Shown one piece after another: positions 1 to 9,045 of a stretch of DNA of 33,911 nt. Positions within the stretch are counted from its first letter, which is position 1. Every line of letters starts with the position of its first letter. The notes under the pieces were generated by a model. It was not told where the DNA came from. It saw only the letters and a program-made list of their open reading frames with translations, and ran no database searches. Both the position numbers and the translations under genes were made by a program. Origin of the DNA: Marinagarivorans sp. (GTDB lineage: Bacteria > Pseudomonadota > Gammaproteobacteria > Pseudomonadales > Cellvibrionaceae); the NCBI GenBank assembly GCA_028281865.1, contig JANQJB010000047.1, forward strand, positions 1 through 33,911, given 5' to 3'.

Positions 1-738
1 GCGCAGGGCTTGAACCCTTTAGTTAACGCGGCGTCGTCGCTTATTGGCGTATTTGAAAAAACGCGTGGATCCTTGAGCCACCCCGATATTCGCGGTTTGC
101 ACCAGCGCTTGGTGAGTGAGATCCGCTCTTTTGAAAGTCGCATGCGCGATCAGGGGACGGCTCCAGAAATTGTGTTGTCAGCACGCTATGTGATGTGTGC
201 GGTGTTGGACGAAACTGTTCTCAACACCCCCTGGGGCAGTGAAAGTGCTTGGGGACAGCGAACATTGTTAAGCGTTTTTCACAATGAAGCTTCGGGCGGA
301 GAAAAGTTTTTTTTAATTTTGGATCGCATGCGCCAATCTCCATCTGAAAATCTCAATATGATTGAGCTGATGTATATCTGTTTGAGCCTAGGTTTTGAAG
401 GTAAATACCGTCTTATGGCGCGGGGACGCGATGCGATTGAACAAATTCGCGACGAAGTTTTTCATACAATTCGGCGCTATCGTGGAGAGCACGAGCGCGA
501 GCTGGCGGAAAATTGGCGCGGTTTGGGTCGCACGCGCAATACCTTGACGCAGTTTTTACCGATGTGGGTCATTGTCGTTATTGTAGTTTCAATTTTATTT
601 TTTAGTTTTTCGGGCTTTCGCTGGTGGCTCTATAAAAGTTCTGACCCAGTAGCCAAAGAGCTTAACACGATAAATACTAGTGTGCTTGAGCAAATTCAGC
701 CCAGCGATGCAAAGGAAGAGAATGATGAGTCATTTTAA
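1..738 (+). CDS. tssL: Type VI secretion protein TssL (DotU/IcmH family), 5'-partial
   Basis: The reading frame is open from base 1 and the protein continues through residues AQGLNPLVNAASSLIG, so the 5' end is cut by the window edge; the TTG at base 10 is not a real start. The NPLV-AAS segment, the conserved EIRSFESRMRDQG region and the TPWGSESAWGQ/FHNEASGGEKFF motifs are typical of the cytoplasmic hook domain of DotU/TssL. One C-terminal membrane segment (about bases 547-612, FLPMWVIVVIVVSILFF) fits the tail-anchored topology. There is a short periplasmic tail and no OmpA-like peptidoglycan-binding extension before the TAA at 736-738. In the family, TssL joins TssM and TssJ in the inner-membrane complex that docks the baseplate. 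tssM follows 21 bases downstream, as in many T6SS operons. The family call is very safe; the true start is outside the window. Confidence 0.95.
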   Translation, partial: AQGLNPLVNAASSLIGVFEKTRGSLSHPDIRGLHQRLVSEIRSFESRMRDQGTAPEIVLSARYVMCAVLDETVLNTPWGSESAWGQRTLLSVFHNEASGGEKFFLILDRMRQSPSENLNMIELMYICLSLGFEGKYRLMARGRDAIEQIRDEVFHTIRRYRGEHERELAENWRGLGRTRNTLTQFLPMWVIVVIVVSILFFSFSGFRWWLYKSSDPVAKELNTINTSVLEQIQPSDAKEENDESF

Positions 739-759
739 CAAAGGATTTGTGGGGGAAAA

Positions 760-3700
760 ATGTTGAAAAAGATTGTCAATTTTTTTACACACCCAATTAC
801 AATTTCAGTTATTGGTTTAATCCTGATTTCATTGCTGATTTGGTTTGCCGGTCCCCACGTAAAGTTTGGTGAAAATAACACCGCTCCTCTCGGTAGTACT
901 ACAACACGCCTAATCGTTATTATGATTGTTATCGTGTTGTGGGGTTTGAACAATTTACGTATTCAAATAAAAGCCAATAAAAGTAACAAGAACCTGGTTG
1001 AAAGCTTGGAAGAAAATCAAGCCGAGGTGCAAAAAAATGCCGAGAGTGGGCAGGCGGCAGAGGAAATTGCACAGCTTAACCAACGATTTACACAGGCTCT
1101 TACAACGCTAAAACAATTAAAATTTAGCGGAGCTGGTCGCAAAAAAGCACTTTACGAGCTGCCTTGGTACATTATTGTTGGGCCTCCCGGATCGGGCAAA
1201 ACGACTGCGCTAGTAAATTCCGGTTTGGAGTTTCCACTGGCGGAGAAATTTGGTAAAGGTGCGCTAAAGGGCGTTGGTGGTACACGAAATTGTGATTGGT
1301 GGTTTACCAATTCTGCTGTGCTTATTGATACGGCAGGGCGCTATACAACTCAAGACAGCCATCGCGTTGTCGATGAATCGGCCTGGGAGGGTTTTTTAAA
1401 ACTTTTAAAACGCAATCGTCGTCGCCGGCCAATAAATGGGGCTATTGTTGCGATTAGTTTGCAGGATTTGCTCACTCAAACAGAGGAAGAGCGTGCGCAA
1501 CATGCGCGTATTATTCGCCAGCGCTTGGACGAGTTAGTTGAAAAGTTGGAAATTCGTTTTCCAATTTATTTGATGTTTACCAAAGTGGACTTGGTGTCGG
1601 GCTTTAGGGAGTTTTTCGAAGATTTAGGCAAGGAGGAGCGCGATCAAGTTTGGGGTGTTTCACTACCCAATGCGCCTAAACCGACGCAAGGGCCTGACTT
1701 CGATTATTTTAATCAGGAGTTTGGGCAATTAATTACACGTCTCTATGACCGAGTTTTGTGGAAAGTCCACCAAGAGCGCAATATTCAACGCAGAGCAAAG
1801 GTTTATGATTTTCCGCAGCAAATGGAAAATTTAAAATCTATTGCTGAGTCTTTTGTTAAACAAACTTTTGTTAAAAATCGCTACAAAAACCAACCTTATT
1901 TACGCGGTGTTTATTTCTCCAGCGGCACTCAGGATGGAACGCCAATCGACCGCTTAATGAGCGCTATTTCTGCCAATTTTGGTTTTTCGCGCGAAAGCAG
2001 TCAGGCACCCAATCAACAGGGCCGCAGTTATTTCCTGTCGCGTTTGTTTCAAGAGGTGATATTTCCTGAATCAGAGCTTGTCGGCAGTAATACGCGCTAT
2101 GAAACTTATGTCCGTTGGGGACAACGCGCTGCTATTCTCGGTTTGTCTGGTATAACGCTGTTGGTTATTTTGATGTGGAGCGGTAGCGTCACGCGCCATA
2201 AAATGTTTATGTCGGACGTCGACGAATACGTCCAGGAATTTAATTCCGAAGTCAAAAAAGTAAGCCCGATTAATCGGGATATTCGCAGCGTGTTGCCGGC
2301 ACTCAATGCCTTGGTCAAAGCAAGTAAGGTATATGATCAAGAAAAACATCCTTGGCTATCGGGCATGGGCTTATACGATGGCAGGGTTGATCAAGAAGCT
2401 AATCAAGCGTACGAGCTACATTTGCAATCTTTATTTTTGCCGCGCTTGATGCATATATTCGAAGCGGAGCTGGCCAAGGGACATGGCGGGGGTGATTTAT
2501 ATAATACTTTTCGCTTATACATGATGCTGAATAAGCGTAATAAATTGGAAAAGGAAACGATAAAAAAATGGTTTAAAGAGTTGTGGGCAGAGCGCTATCA
2601 TGGTGAAGCGACAAGACGACAACATTTATCAGCTCATCTTGATGCGTTGCTTGAGCTCGATTTGGCGCCGGCGGAACTAAATGCGCGAACGGTTGCCAAG
2701 ACACGCAATTTGCTGCTACAAGTCCCCGTTTCGCAACGCATATATGCACGTGTTAAAACTAACCCGCGTTATATGCAGGAAGTAAACTTGTTAACTTTAT
2801 TGGGCGAATCTGCGCGTACAGCATTTAAACTCGACGAGGCGACTCAACGCGCTTTTTCTGTGCCTATTTTGTTTACCTATGACGGCTACAAAGATGTCGA
2901 TTTGTCGGCTGACTCCAATGTTTTGACCGACGTGGTCAGTGAGCGCTGGTTATTGGATGACGATGAAAACTCCCGTCGCGTAGATTTTGTGCAAGAGGAT
3001 TTAGGTGAATTAAGTGAACGTGTTAGGGATCACTATTACGCCGATTATATTACAACTTGGCTTAAAGTTTTTCGCTCGCTCGAGGTTGTGCAATTTAAGA
3101 GCCTTAACGATGCCAATGATGTGTTAATGAGCATTACCGACCCTGTTTATTCTCCACTGCGTTTCGCATTGGAACTCGGTGCTGAAAACACCCAACTCAC
3201 GCTTCCGGTTGCAGCAGCAGAGGCGGCGGCTGAGCACGGCAAAGGAAAACTAAAGCGTATCGGACGTTTGGCCAATTTGGCAGCAAGTAAGCGAAATCTG
3301 ACCAAGGTCGATAAACGTTTTCAAGAGCTTCATGTTCTGATGAACGATAATGGCCAGGGACGCGCTCCGATTGATACGTGGTTGCAACGCATAGAGAAGA
3401 TGCAAGAGTTTGTGGCTGAAATTTCGATGTCGCCCGATCCTGGTAAGAAAGCTTACCAAATTGCAAAAGATCGTTTTGAAAGTGGTGGTTCTAATCCAAT
3501 TGCGATGTTAAGAAATTATGCTAAAAATGCTCCCGATCCCTTGGAGCGTTGGCTAATTAATATTGCAGACGAAACTTGGCGTGTTGTTATGATCACCGCA
3601 GCTCAATACGTGAATGCGGAGTGGCAAAACCAAGTTTATGGACCTTATCGCGATACCTTAGCGGGCCGCTATCCGCTTAATCGTTCAGCTGAAGATGAAT

Positions 3701-4317
3701 TGGCACTATTTGATTTTGTCGAATTTTTTAAACCAGGTGGTACTGTCGAGAGTTTTTATCTTGAGTATATTAAGCCGTTCGTCAATAGCAATAAAGGTTG
3801 GCGCAACCGCTCAGTGGATAATTACAGTATGGGGTTTTCTGCAGCTTCCATGAATCAGATAAAAACGGCACTCGCTATTAAAACAGTGTTTTTTAGGCAG
3901 AATCCTGAATCGCCAACTGTTGGTGTTGAGTTGCGCCCTTTAAGTATGAATGCCGATGATGCTCGGTTTACTTTGGATGTGGGTGACACGAGAATTTCCT
4001 ATAGTCACGGACCAAAATTTTGGAAGGCCGTTTCGTGGTCTGGCGACGACGAGGGTAAACGTATCCGCGTTGCTATCGAGGACCTAAACGGAAAGGTGCA
4101 TGAGAGAACGTTCGCGGGACCTTGGGCATGGTTTCGTTTAATGGACTCATCAAATATTCAAAAAACCAGTAAATCCAACGTTTATCGCATTACGTTTAGT
4201 ACTGGCTTCGGAGGCGGTTCGGCTAGGAAAATAATTTATGAAGGGAAAACTAAAAGTGTGAATGCACCGCTCAGCAATAGCTTGCTCGCTTCTTTTAAAG
4301 CACCGGAGTCCCTCTGA
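760..4317 (+). CDS. tssM: Type VI secretion membrane protein TssM (IcmF family)
   Basis: This 1,185-residue protein is of normal length for TssM/IcmF. Two membrane segments lie near the N-terminus (about residues 13-31 and 50-66). A cytoplasmic NTPase-like domain follows, with an intact Walker A, GPPGSGKT (141-148), and a DTAGRY Walker B-type motif (190-195). A third membrane segment lies at about 457-477 and a large periplasmic region runs to the C-terminus, ending in the beta-rich IcmF C-terminal domain (about 1000-1185). In T6SS, TssM spans the inner membrane and periplasm and contacts TssL and TssJ. The ATG at 760 has a purine-rich GGGGGAAAA just upstream. The TGA overlaps the start of tagF by one base (TGATG), which suggests translational coupling. 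The intact Walker A suggests nucleotide binding; whether it hydrolyses ATP cannot be read from sequence. Confidence 0.97.
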   Translation: MLKKIVNFFTHPITISVIGLILISLLIWFAGPHVKFGENNTAPLGSTTTRLIVIMIVIVLWGLNNLRIQIKANKSNKNLVESLEENQAEVQKNAESGQAAEEIAQLNQRFTQALTTLKQLKFSGAGRKKALYELPWYIIVGPPGSGKTTALVNSGLEFPLAEKFGKGALKGVGGTRNCDWWFTNSAVLIDTAGRYTTQDSHRVVDESAWEGFLKLLKRNRRRRPINGAIVAISLQDLLTQTEEERAQHARIIRQRLDELVEKLEIRFPIYLMFTKVDLVSGFREFFEDLGKEERDQVWGVSLPNAPKPTQGPDFDYFNQEFGQLITRLYDRVLWKVHQERNIQRRAKVYDFPQQMENLKSIAESFVKQTFVKNRYKNQPYLRGVYFSSGTQDGTPIDRLMSAISANFGFSRESSQAPNQQGRSYFLSRLFQEVIFPESELVGSNTRYETYVRWGQRAAILGLSGITLLVILMWSGSVTRHKMFMSDVDEYVQEFNSEVKKVSPINRDIRSVLPALNALVKASKVYDQEKHPWLSGMGLYDGRVDQEANQAYELHLQSLFLPRLMHIFEAELAKGHGGGDLYNTFRLYMMLNKRNKLEKETIKKWFKELWAERYHGEATRRQHLSAHLDALLELDLAPAELNARTVAKTRNLLLQVPVSQRIYARVKTNPRYMQEVNLLTLLGESARTAFKLDEATQRAFSVPILFTYDGYKDVDLSADSNVLTDVVSERWLLDDDENSRRVDFVQEDLGELSERVRDHYYADYITTWLKVFRSLEVVQFKSLNDANDVLMSITDPVYSPLRFALELGAENTQLTLPVAAAEAAAEHGKGKLKRIGRLANLAASKRNLTKVDKRFQELHVLMNDNGQGRAPIDTWLQRIEKMQEFVAEISMSPDPGKKAYQIAKDRFESGGSNPIAMLRNYAKNAPDPLERWLINIADETWRVVMITAAQYVNAEWQNQVYGPYRDTLAGRYPLNRSAEDELALFDFVEFFKPGGTVESFYLEYIKPFVNSNKGWRNRSVDNYSMGFSAASMNQIKTALAIKTVFFRQNPESPTVGVELRPLSMNADDARFTLDVGDTRISYSHGPKFWKAVSWSGDDEGKRIRVAIEDLNGKVHERTFAGPWAWFRLMDSSNIQKTSKSNVYRITFSTGFGGGSARKIIYEGKTKSVNAPLSNSLLASFKAPESL

Positions 4318-5048
4318 TGATACATGCCAATTTGACCGGTTTGTTTGGCAAGCTGCCCGCACATGGGGATTTTATTTATCGGGATTTACCTGCTCGTTTT
4401 ATTAATGTTTGGGATCAATGGTTACAGGGTTTTGTCGGTAGCACACAGGAACAGTTGGGCGAGTCATGGCTCGATGTTTATATGACAAGCCCGATATGGC
4501 GCTTCGCTTTTTCAGAGGGCGTCGTCGACGAAAATGCTTGGGCGGGTATTGTGTTACCGAGTGTTGATCGAGTGGGGCGCTATTTTCCATTTTCGATTGC
4601 AACGCGTTTACCGGCAGAAACTAACCCCACCGATTTTATTTGCAACCGCCCAAATTGGTACCAAGCGATGGAAGACGCAGCGTTAAGTGCGCTTGACGGG
4701 CAACTCAATATTGATGAATTAATTGAAGAATTGAACGATAGCAATCCGCGTAAAAACGACGCTTATATACGTGGCAGCGCAATAGAAACACCGGCGAAGA
4801 TGGTCGTTCGGACGGCGAGTGGTGACCAATCTCCATCAGTTGTATTGCCGTTGATGTTAGATGCTTGTTTAGCACAAGCTTTGCAAAGCTACAGTATCTG
4901 GAGTACTTCGGGTTCGGAATACATGGAATCGTGTGTGTTTTTAAGTAAAGGTTTGCCTCCATTGAACGGTATTGCCGCCATGTTGGATGGACGCTGGGAA
5001 GAATGGCAATGGCAGCAACCCTATGCACTCGCGAATAGGCCCGGTTGA
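4317..5048 (+). CDS. tagF: Type VI secretion-associated protein TagF
   Basis: The 243-residue protein opens with TGLFGKLPAHGDFIYRDLP, the signature N-terminus of TagF, followed by WDQWLQ and a WRFAFSEG segment typical of the family. No membrane segment or signal peptide is visible, so it should be cytoplasmic. TagF is known as a post-translational repressor of T6SS assembly that works in parallel with or opposed to the PpkA/PppA phosphorylation switch. Some relatives are fused to a PppA phosphatase domain; here the phosphatase is a separate gene 37 bases downstream. The ATG overlaps the tssM stop (TGATG), so translation is probably coupled. Length and motifs are normal. The family call is firm; the repressor role is transferred from characterised homologues. 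Confidence 0.93.
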   Translation: MIHANLTGLFGKLPAHGDFIYRDLPARFINVWDQWLQGFVGSTQEQLGESWLDVYMTSPIWRFAFSEGVVDENAWAGIVLPSVDRVGRYFPFSIATRLPAETNPTDFICNRPNWYQAMEDAALSALDGQLNIDELIEELNDSNPRKNDAYIRGSAIETPAKMVVRTASGDQSPSVVLPLMLDACLAQALQSYSIWSTSGSEYMESCVFLSKGLPPLNGIAAMLDGRWEEWQWQQPYALANRPG

Positions 5049-5085
5049 TAGTGTGTTTTACGAATCAAGGTGGACTGTAAGTTAG

Positions 5086-5847
5086 ATGCCCGATATTACC
5101 TGTAGGCGTGAAATCGATTGGAAAAGCTATGCCTTATCCGATGTTGGATGCGTGCGACCGGTAAATGAAGACGCGCTTATCGAAATGCCAGAAAAACAGA
5201 TCTGGGCCGTTGCTGACGGCATGGGTGGGCATGAAATTGGAGATGTAGCCAGCCGGAAAATTATAGAATTATTAGAGGCGATTGAGCCTGCGAAAAAATT
5301 AAGTGACGTTGTTGATCAAGTTGAAGACGTTTTGACTCATGCGAATCACTTATTAATTGACTATGCGCAACAAGCGCTTAATCATCAAACTATGGGTACC
5401 ACAGTAGTTTGTTTGATCATAAAAGAAAATGTTGGTATTGCTGTATGGGTGGGTGATTCACGTCTCTATCGCAAGCGCAATAACCAATTGCAACAACTAA
5501 CGCGAGATCACAGCCAAGTTGAGGAAATGGTGCAGATGGGCTTGATATCGCGCGAAGAAGCAGAAACGCACCCCAACAAAAATGTTATTACGCGAGCGAT
5601 CGGTGTTGAACAGCAATTGTTTGTCGACATTAATGTTTTCAGTTCTCAAGTCGGCGATACTTTTTTGCTGTGCAGTGATGGGCTTTACAATTCCGTTTCG
5701 CGCGCCCACATGGATGCGATGCTAGCGCAACGTGATGCAGAAATTTGTGTGTTGGAGTTGATGAAAACCGCCCTCAATAACGGGGCAGAAGATAATGTTT
5801 CTTTAATAGTTGTCAAAGGTGAGCCTGGACGATTTGTGCCGGGCTAA
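5086..5847 (+). CDS. pppA: PP2C-family Ser/Thr phosphatase, PppA type (T6SS)
   Basis: The 253-residue protein has the full set of PP2C motifs: SDVGCVRPVNEDAL (18-31), the metal-binding VADGMGGHE (42-50), TMGTT, WVGDSRLYR, LTRDHS, NVITRAIG, LLCSDGLY and the C-terminal GAEDNVSLIVV. The metal-binding Asp residues are in place, so it should be an active Mn/Mg-dependent phosphatase. No membrane segment is seen. In characterised T6SS clusters PppA removes the phosphate that the PpkA kinase places on an FHA protein and so switches secretion down. The ATG at 5086 is preceded by AAGGTGGA (5067-5074). The kinase gene starts nine bases after the stop, the usual phosphatase-kinase pairing. Confidence 0.94.
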   Translation: MPDITCRREIDWKSYALSDVGCVRPVNEDALIEMPEKQIWAVADGMGGHEIGDVASRKIIELLEAIEPAKKLSDVVDQVEDVLTHANHLLIDYAQQALNHQTMGTTVVCLIIKENVGIAVWVGDSRLYRKRNNQLQQLTRDHSQVEEMVQMGLISREEAETHPNKNVITRAIGVEQQLFVDINVFSSQVGDTFLLCSDGLYNSVSRAHMDAMLAQRDAEICVLELMKTALNNGAEDNVSLIVVKGEPGRFVPG

Positions 5848-5856
5848 ATAGAAAAA

Positions 5857-8679
5857 ATGAGCGACAATAATCACGACGATAGTAACGACACGCGTAGCAA
5901 TTATTCGGATAAAACGGAAGTGAGAGAAACTTCTGACAAAACGCGTATTTCTCCCGAGGTGGCAAAACGCCGCGAAGCTGCGCAGCAAAAAGCTCAAGAG
6001 CTAGAAGCGCGCTTGCAGGAGTTAAAACAGCGGGATTCAGGTCTCTCGGACGAATCCGTTTTTACCGAGGAACATGCAGATTCAACTATTGTTCGGGCAA
6101 ACAGCGATACCACAGAATTTCGCGCACCCGATACAACGCGAATTAATCCTGGCCGTGCGGATATCTTGGATAATCCAAAAAATGTTACTGATCATGCCGC
6201 TCTTGACAGCAGTTCGAGTGTGCCCGGCGATAGAACAGTAATTAATACAGTTATTCAAAATAAAGCATCCACCCAACCAGATACTGCTACTAATCTACAA
6301 GCAGATATTAGCGGAACAGACGTTAATGGTGGTGTGGGCTCTACTCAAACAGACCAGCTAGTTGGAGGTGGTCACGAGCTTTTAAAGGGGCGTTTCGAAT
6401 TAGAAAAGGTGTTGGGTGCCGGCGGCATGGGGGTGGTTTATAAAGCCAGGGATTTATTAAAAGTAGAAGCTCAAGATCGTGAGCCCTATGTTGCGATTAA
6501 AGTTTTAAGTGATGAGTTTAAGACACACCCCGAGGCTTTTATTGCGTTGCAGCGCGAGTCGCGGAAAACACAAAGTATTGCGCATCCGAATATTGTGAAT
6601 GTGCATGATTTTGATCGCGATGGCGACACCGTTTTTATGACAATGGAGTTTTTAGAGGGGCGGCCTCTCGATCAACTCATTAGTCAATATAAATCGACGG
6701 GTTTGCCGGAAGACGACGCGTGGAGAATTTTAGAAGGGATTTCTGCAGCGCTTATCTATGCGCACGACCAAAAAATTATTCACTCCGATTTTAAACCTGG
6801 CAATATTTTTGTAACGAATCAGACCGTGGCAAAAGTATTTGATTTCGGTATCGCTCGGGCAGTTGCAAATGTAGAGAAACTCGATGACAGTCCGGAGGAC
6901 AAAACTGTTTTTGATGCAGGTAATTTAGGTGCATTAACACCAGCCTACGCCAGCTTAGAAATGTTGCAAGGGGAAACACCGGATGTCCGCGACGATATTT
7001 ATGCCTTAGGTTGTATTGCCTATGAGATGTTTACGGGCAATCATCCCTACAATCGAGTTCACGCGGATGAGGCACTTAAACAGCAAATAAAACCCAAGCG
7101 AATTGCAAATATTTCTAAACGACAATGGCGGGTCATTGAAAAAGCCATTGCGTTTAAGCGCGAGGATCGCATTGGCTCAGTTGAGGAGTTTTGGGCTGAA
7201 TTAAATCGTAAAAGTGGCAAAGGTTTACTTTTTGGTAGTGCGGCTGCTGTGATGATTGCCGTGATTTCCGTATTGGTTTATCAGACTTACTTTATCCCAC
7301 AAGAAGTGAATACTGTTTCAGAAGCTGAAATTCGCGATGAAATCGAATTAAAAGTCTCGATAGAGCGCGGCAAAAGTGATTTGAATGAGTTGCTCGCTAC
7401 GCCTGAATTTACCGAGATATGGGAGAGGAAAGTACATGAGACGCTGCTTGAGTTGACAGAGTTAGTCGGCGCGGATGACCCGTGGGTTGTCGATATAAAA
7501 CCGAAAATATTCGAGGTTTATAGCAGTAAAATTATTGCATTGATTGCACAGGAAGATTTTGGACAAGCGAGAGCGCTATTGGAAAACTCAGCACGTTATA
7601 GTGAAGATTCTGCGGTAATTGCCGCTATTATGAAGCAGATTGAATCCGCCGAGGTGGCCCTTGCCACGCGTTTGGAAAATGAGCGAAAAGAACGGGAAAA
7701 ACTCGCGCAACAACAGAAAAAGGTTGCACAACAAAAGCGCGTCCAGGTCGAGAGAGACAAAAGTTTCGATGTTGCTATGGCAACAGTCAATAAGCAACTT
7801 GAATGTCGCAGTACAATGAATATGCGGGATATCGATATTGCCGTCGGTAAATTACGCGAATTAAACCTCTCCCGGTATAGAAAAGCTGAAGCTACAATTG
7901 TCTCAAAGCTAGCTGTTTGTATCAGCAAAATTGGCCGCTCATTGCCCGAACGGGCGGAGGAATTTAAAAAGCGTGCAATGCGTTTATTTCCGAAAAATAA
8001 AACGGTTGCTCGCATAAAAATCGAACCGAGAGATCCCTGTGCCGCCTCTATAGCGGGCTTGGGTGCGCGTGGAAGTAGGGCGATCTGTCGCGATGTACTG
8101 AAAAGCGAAGGCGATACTTTTGGTAAGGGGCCGGCAATGGTTGTGATACCGGCGAAAGGTAGTCTTAAAAGTTTTGCTATTAGCAAGTATGAAATTACCG
8201 TTGATGATTTTAATAATTTTTGTGAGTTCAGTCCGGTGTGTAAAAAAATAGACGGAAGTCAGGGTAAATTTCCGGTTACCAAGCTCAGTGCCAAATTGAT
8301 TAATCAATATTTAAATTGGTTAAGTTTGAAAAGTAAACGCAAGTATCGTTTGCCGACTAAGGCGGAGTGGATTTATGCCGCGCGTGCTAATTCTTCGCAA
8401 AAAGATTCCAATCGCAATTGTTTGTTGGAATCGCGTGGTATCAAAAAGGGGGGGGTGCTAATTAAAGCGAGTACCGGGAAGCAAAACCCCTGGGGCCTGG
8501 TAAACTATTTGGGCAATGCGCGCGAGTTAGTTGTCGATAAGGGACGCTATGTTGCAGTTGGTGGTTCCTTTATGACACCGATGCAGGACTGCGATGTGAC
8601 CAAGGCTGAGACCCACGGCGGCAAGGCGGATCAATATACGGGGTTCCGTTTGTTAAGAGAAATCGAAGCCGAGGGATAA
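5857..8679 (+). CDS. ppkA: Membrane Ser/Thr kinase, PpkA type, with C-terminal FGE-sulfatase-like domain
   Basis: This is a 940-residue protein. Residues 1-170 are low-complexity, with a charged helical stretch (about 35-60) and six [SAPG]-D-x-T-x-[VIF] motifs. The kinase domain spans about 178-450: glycine loop GAGGMG (187-192), catalytic Lys215 in VAIKVL, alpha-C Glu234, catalytic loop HSDFKPGN (309-316), DFG 329-331 and a YASLE segment in the APE position. The loop has Ser for the usual Arg of HRD, a variant I recall from other bacterial kinases. A membrane segment (about 456-478) puts the rest in the periplasm: a region with a Lys/Gln/Glu coiled coil (about 605-640), then an FGE-sulfatase-like domain from about 765 (YEITVDDFNNFCE, YRLPTKAEWIYAAR, NPWGLVNYLGNARE, VGGSF, GFRLL). 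The canonical FGE catalytic Cys pair does not appear complete, so this domain is more likely a ligand sensor than an enzyme. P. aeruginosa PpkA has a vWA domain at its C-terminus instead. Confidence 0.9.
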   Translation: MSDNNHDDSNDTRSNYSDKTEVRETSDKTRISPEVAKRREAAQQKAQELEARLQELKQRDSGLSDESVFTEEHADSTIVRANSDTTEFRAPDTTRINPGRADILDNPKNVTDHAALDSSSSVPGDRTVINTVIQNKASTQPDTATNLQADISGTDVNGGVGSTQTDQLVGGGHELLKGRFELEKVLGAGGMGVVYKARDLLKVEAQDREPYVAIKVLSDEFKTHPEAFIALQRESRKTQSIAHPNIVNVHDFDRDGDTVFMTMEFLEGRPLDQLISQYKSTGLPEDDAWRILEGISAALIYAHDQKIIHSDFKPGNIFVTNQTVAKVFDFGIARAVANVEKLDDSPEDKTVFDAGNLGALTPAYASLEMLQGETPDVRDDIYALGCIAYEMFTGNHPYNRVHADEALKQQIKPKRIANISKRQWRVIEKAIAFKREDRIGSVEEFWAELNRKSGKGLLFGSAAAVMIAVISVLVYQTYFIPQEVNTVSEAEIRDEIELKVSIERGKSDLNELLATPEFTEIWERKVHETLLELTELVGADDPWVVDIKPKIFEVYSSKIIALIAQEDFGQARALLENSARYSEDSAVIAAIMKQIESAEVALATRLENERKEREKLAQQQKKVAQQKRVQVERDKSFDVAMATVNKQLECRSTMNMRDIDIAVGKLRELNLSRYRKAEATIVSKLAVCISKIGRSLPERAEEFKKRAMRLFPKNKTVARIKIEPRDPCAASIAGLGARGSRAICRDVLKSEGDTFGKGPAMVVIPAKGSLKSFAISKYEITVDDFNNFCEFSPVCKKIDGSQGKFPVTKLSAKLINQYLNWLSLKSKRKYRLPTKAEWIYAARANSSQKDSNRNCLLESRGIKKGGVLIKASTGKQNPWGLVNYLGNARELVVDKGRYVAVGGSFMTPMQDCDVTKAETHGGKADQYTGFRLLREIEAEG

Positions 8680-8681
8680 CG

Positions 8682-8897
8682 ATGCAAGGTAAAAGTTATT
8701 CGTCAATGCTGCAAGAGTTGTCACGCGATTATTACAATCACAGGATATCGTTTGAGGAATATCGTGAAAAACGTCGACAAATTCTTGAATATATTGATCA
8801 GCAATTTAATGGAAGAAATGCTGGTGAAGTCATAGGCTCTTGTGGACCGCTCGATAGTGATGATGAAGCCACGATTCCGTATTCTTCTTATGAGTAA
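8682..8897 (+). CDS. Small SHOCT-like protein linked to the T6SS kinase
   Basis: This is a 71-residue protein whose ATG lies two bases after the kinase stop, with GAGGG at 8671-8675 as a well-placed ribosome binding site. Residues 3-40 form a predicted helical hairpin, SMLQELSRDYYNHRISFEEYREKRRQ, resembling the short SHOCT-type pattern (L-x3-Y-x3-I-S-x-E-E-Y-x3-R) that often sits at protein ends or in tiny adaptor proteins. The tail (about 47-71) is acidic and disordered-looking and contains DEATIPYSS, which resembles the Thr motifs in the kinase N-terminus. There is no signal peptide or membrane segment. Tight coupling suggests it serves the PpkA/PppA switch, perhaps as adaptor or substrate; that is inference. 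I do not recognise a named family. Confidence 0.75.
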   Translation: MQGKSYSSMLQELSRDYYNHRISFEEYREKRRQILEYIDQQFNGRNAGEVIGSCGPLDSDDEATIPYSSYE

Positions 8898-8992
8898 ACG
8901 AAGCTTGATAACTTTCACCGCTGGTTGAAGGTTCGTGTAAATTAAGTCGACGGGTGTTTATATAAAAACGCATTATAAGCCCGAGACGCATT

Positions 8993-9017
8993 GGCACTAT
9001 TTCGAGGTGCCTTAACC
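8993..9017 (+). terminator. Possible terminator of the T6SS operon
   Basis: GGCAC (8993-8997) pairs exactly with GTGCC (9007-9011) across a nine-base loop, followed by TTAACCTTT. The stem is short and the T tract is broken, so termination is only suggested. Its position about 95 bases after the last T6SS-linked gene supports the idea. Confidence 0.3.
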
Positions 9018-9045
9018 TTTCGTCTGTGAAGTCAAAGATTAAGAC

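Noticed and set aside
10-12. TTG start codon for tssL
   Set aside because: The conserved protein sequence continues upstream in frame to the window edge, so this is an internal codon.
735-953. Small - strand gene at the tssL/tssM junction
   Set aside because: It overlaps the tssM start and membrane segments on the other strand and has no recognisable features.
7596-8186. 196-residue - strand open frame inside the kinase gene
   Set aside because: The + strand here has clear domain continuity; the reverse product is low-complexity Ser/Ala/Arg with no start signal or family motif.
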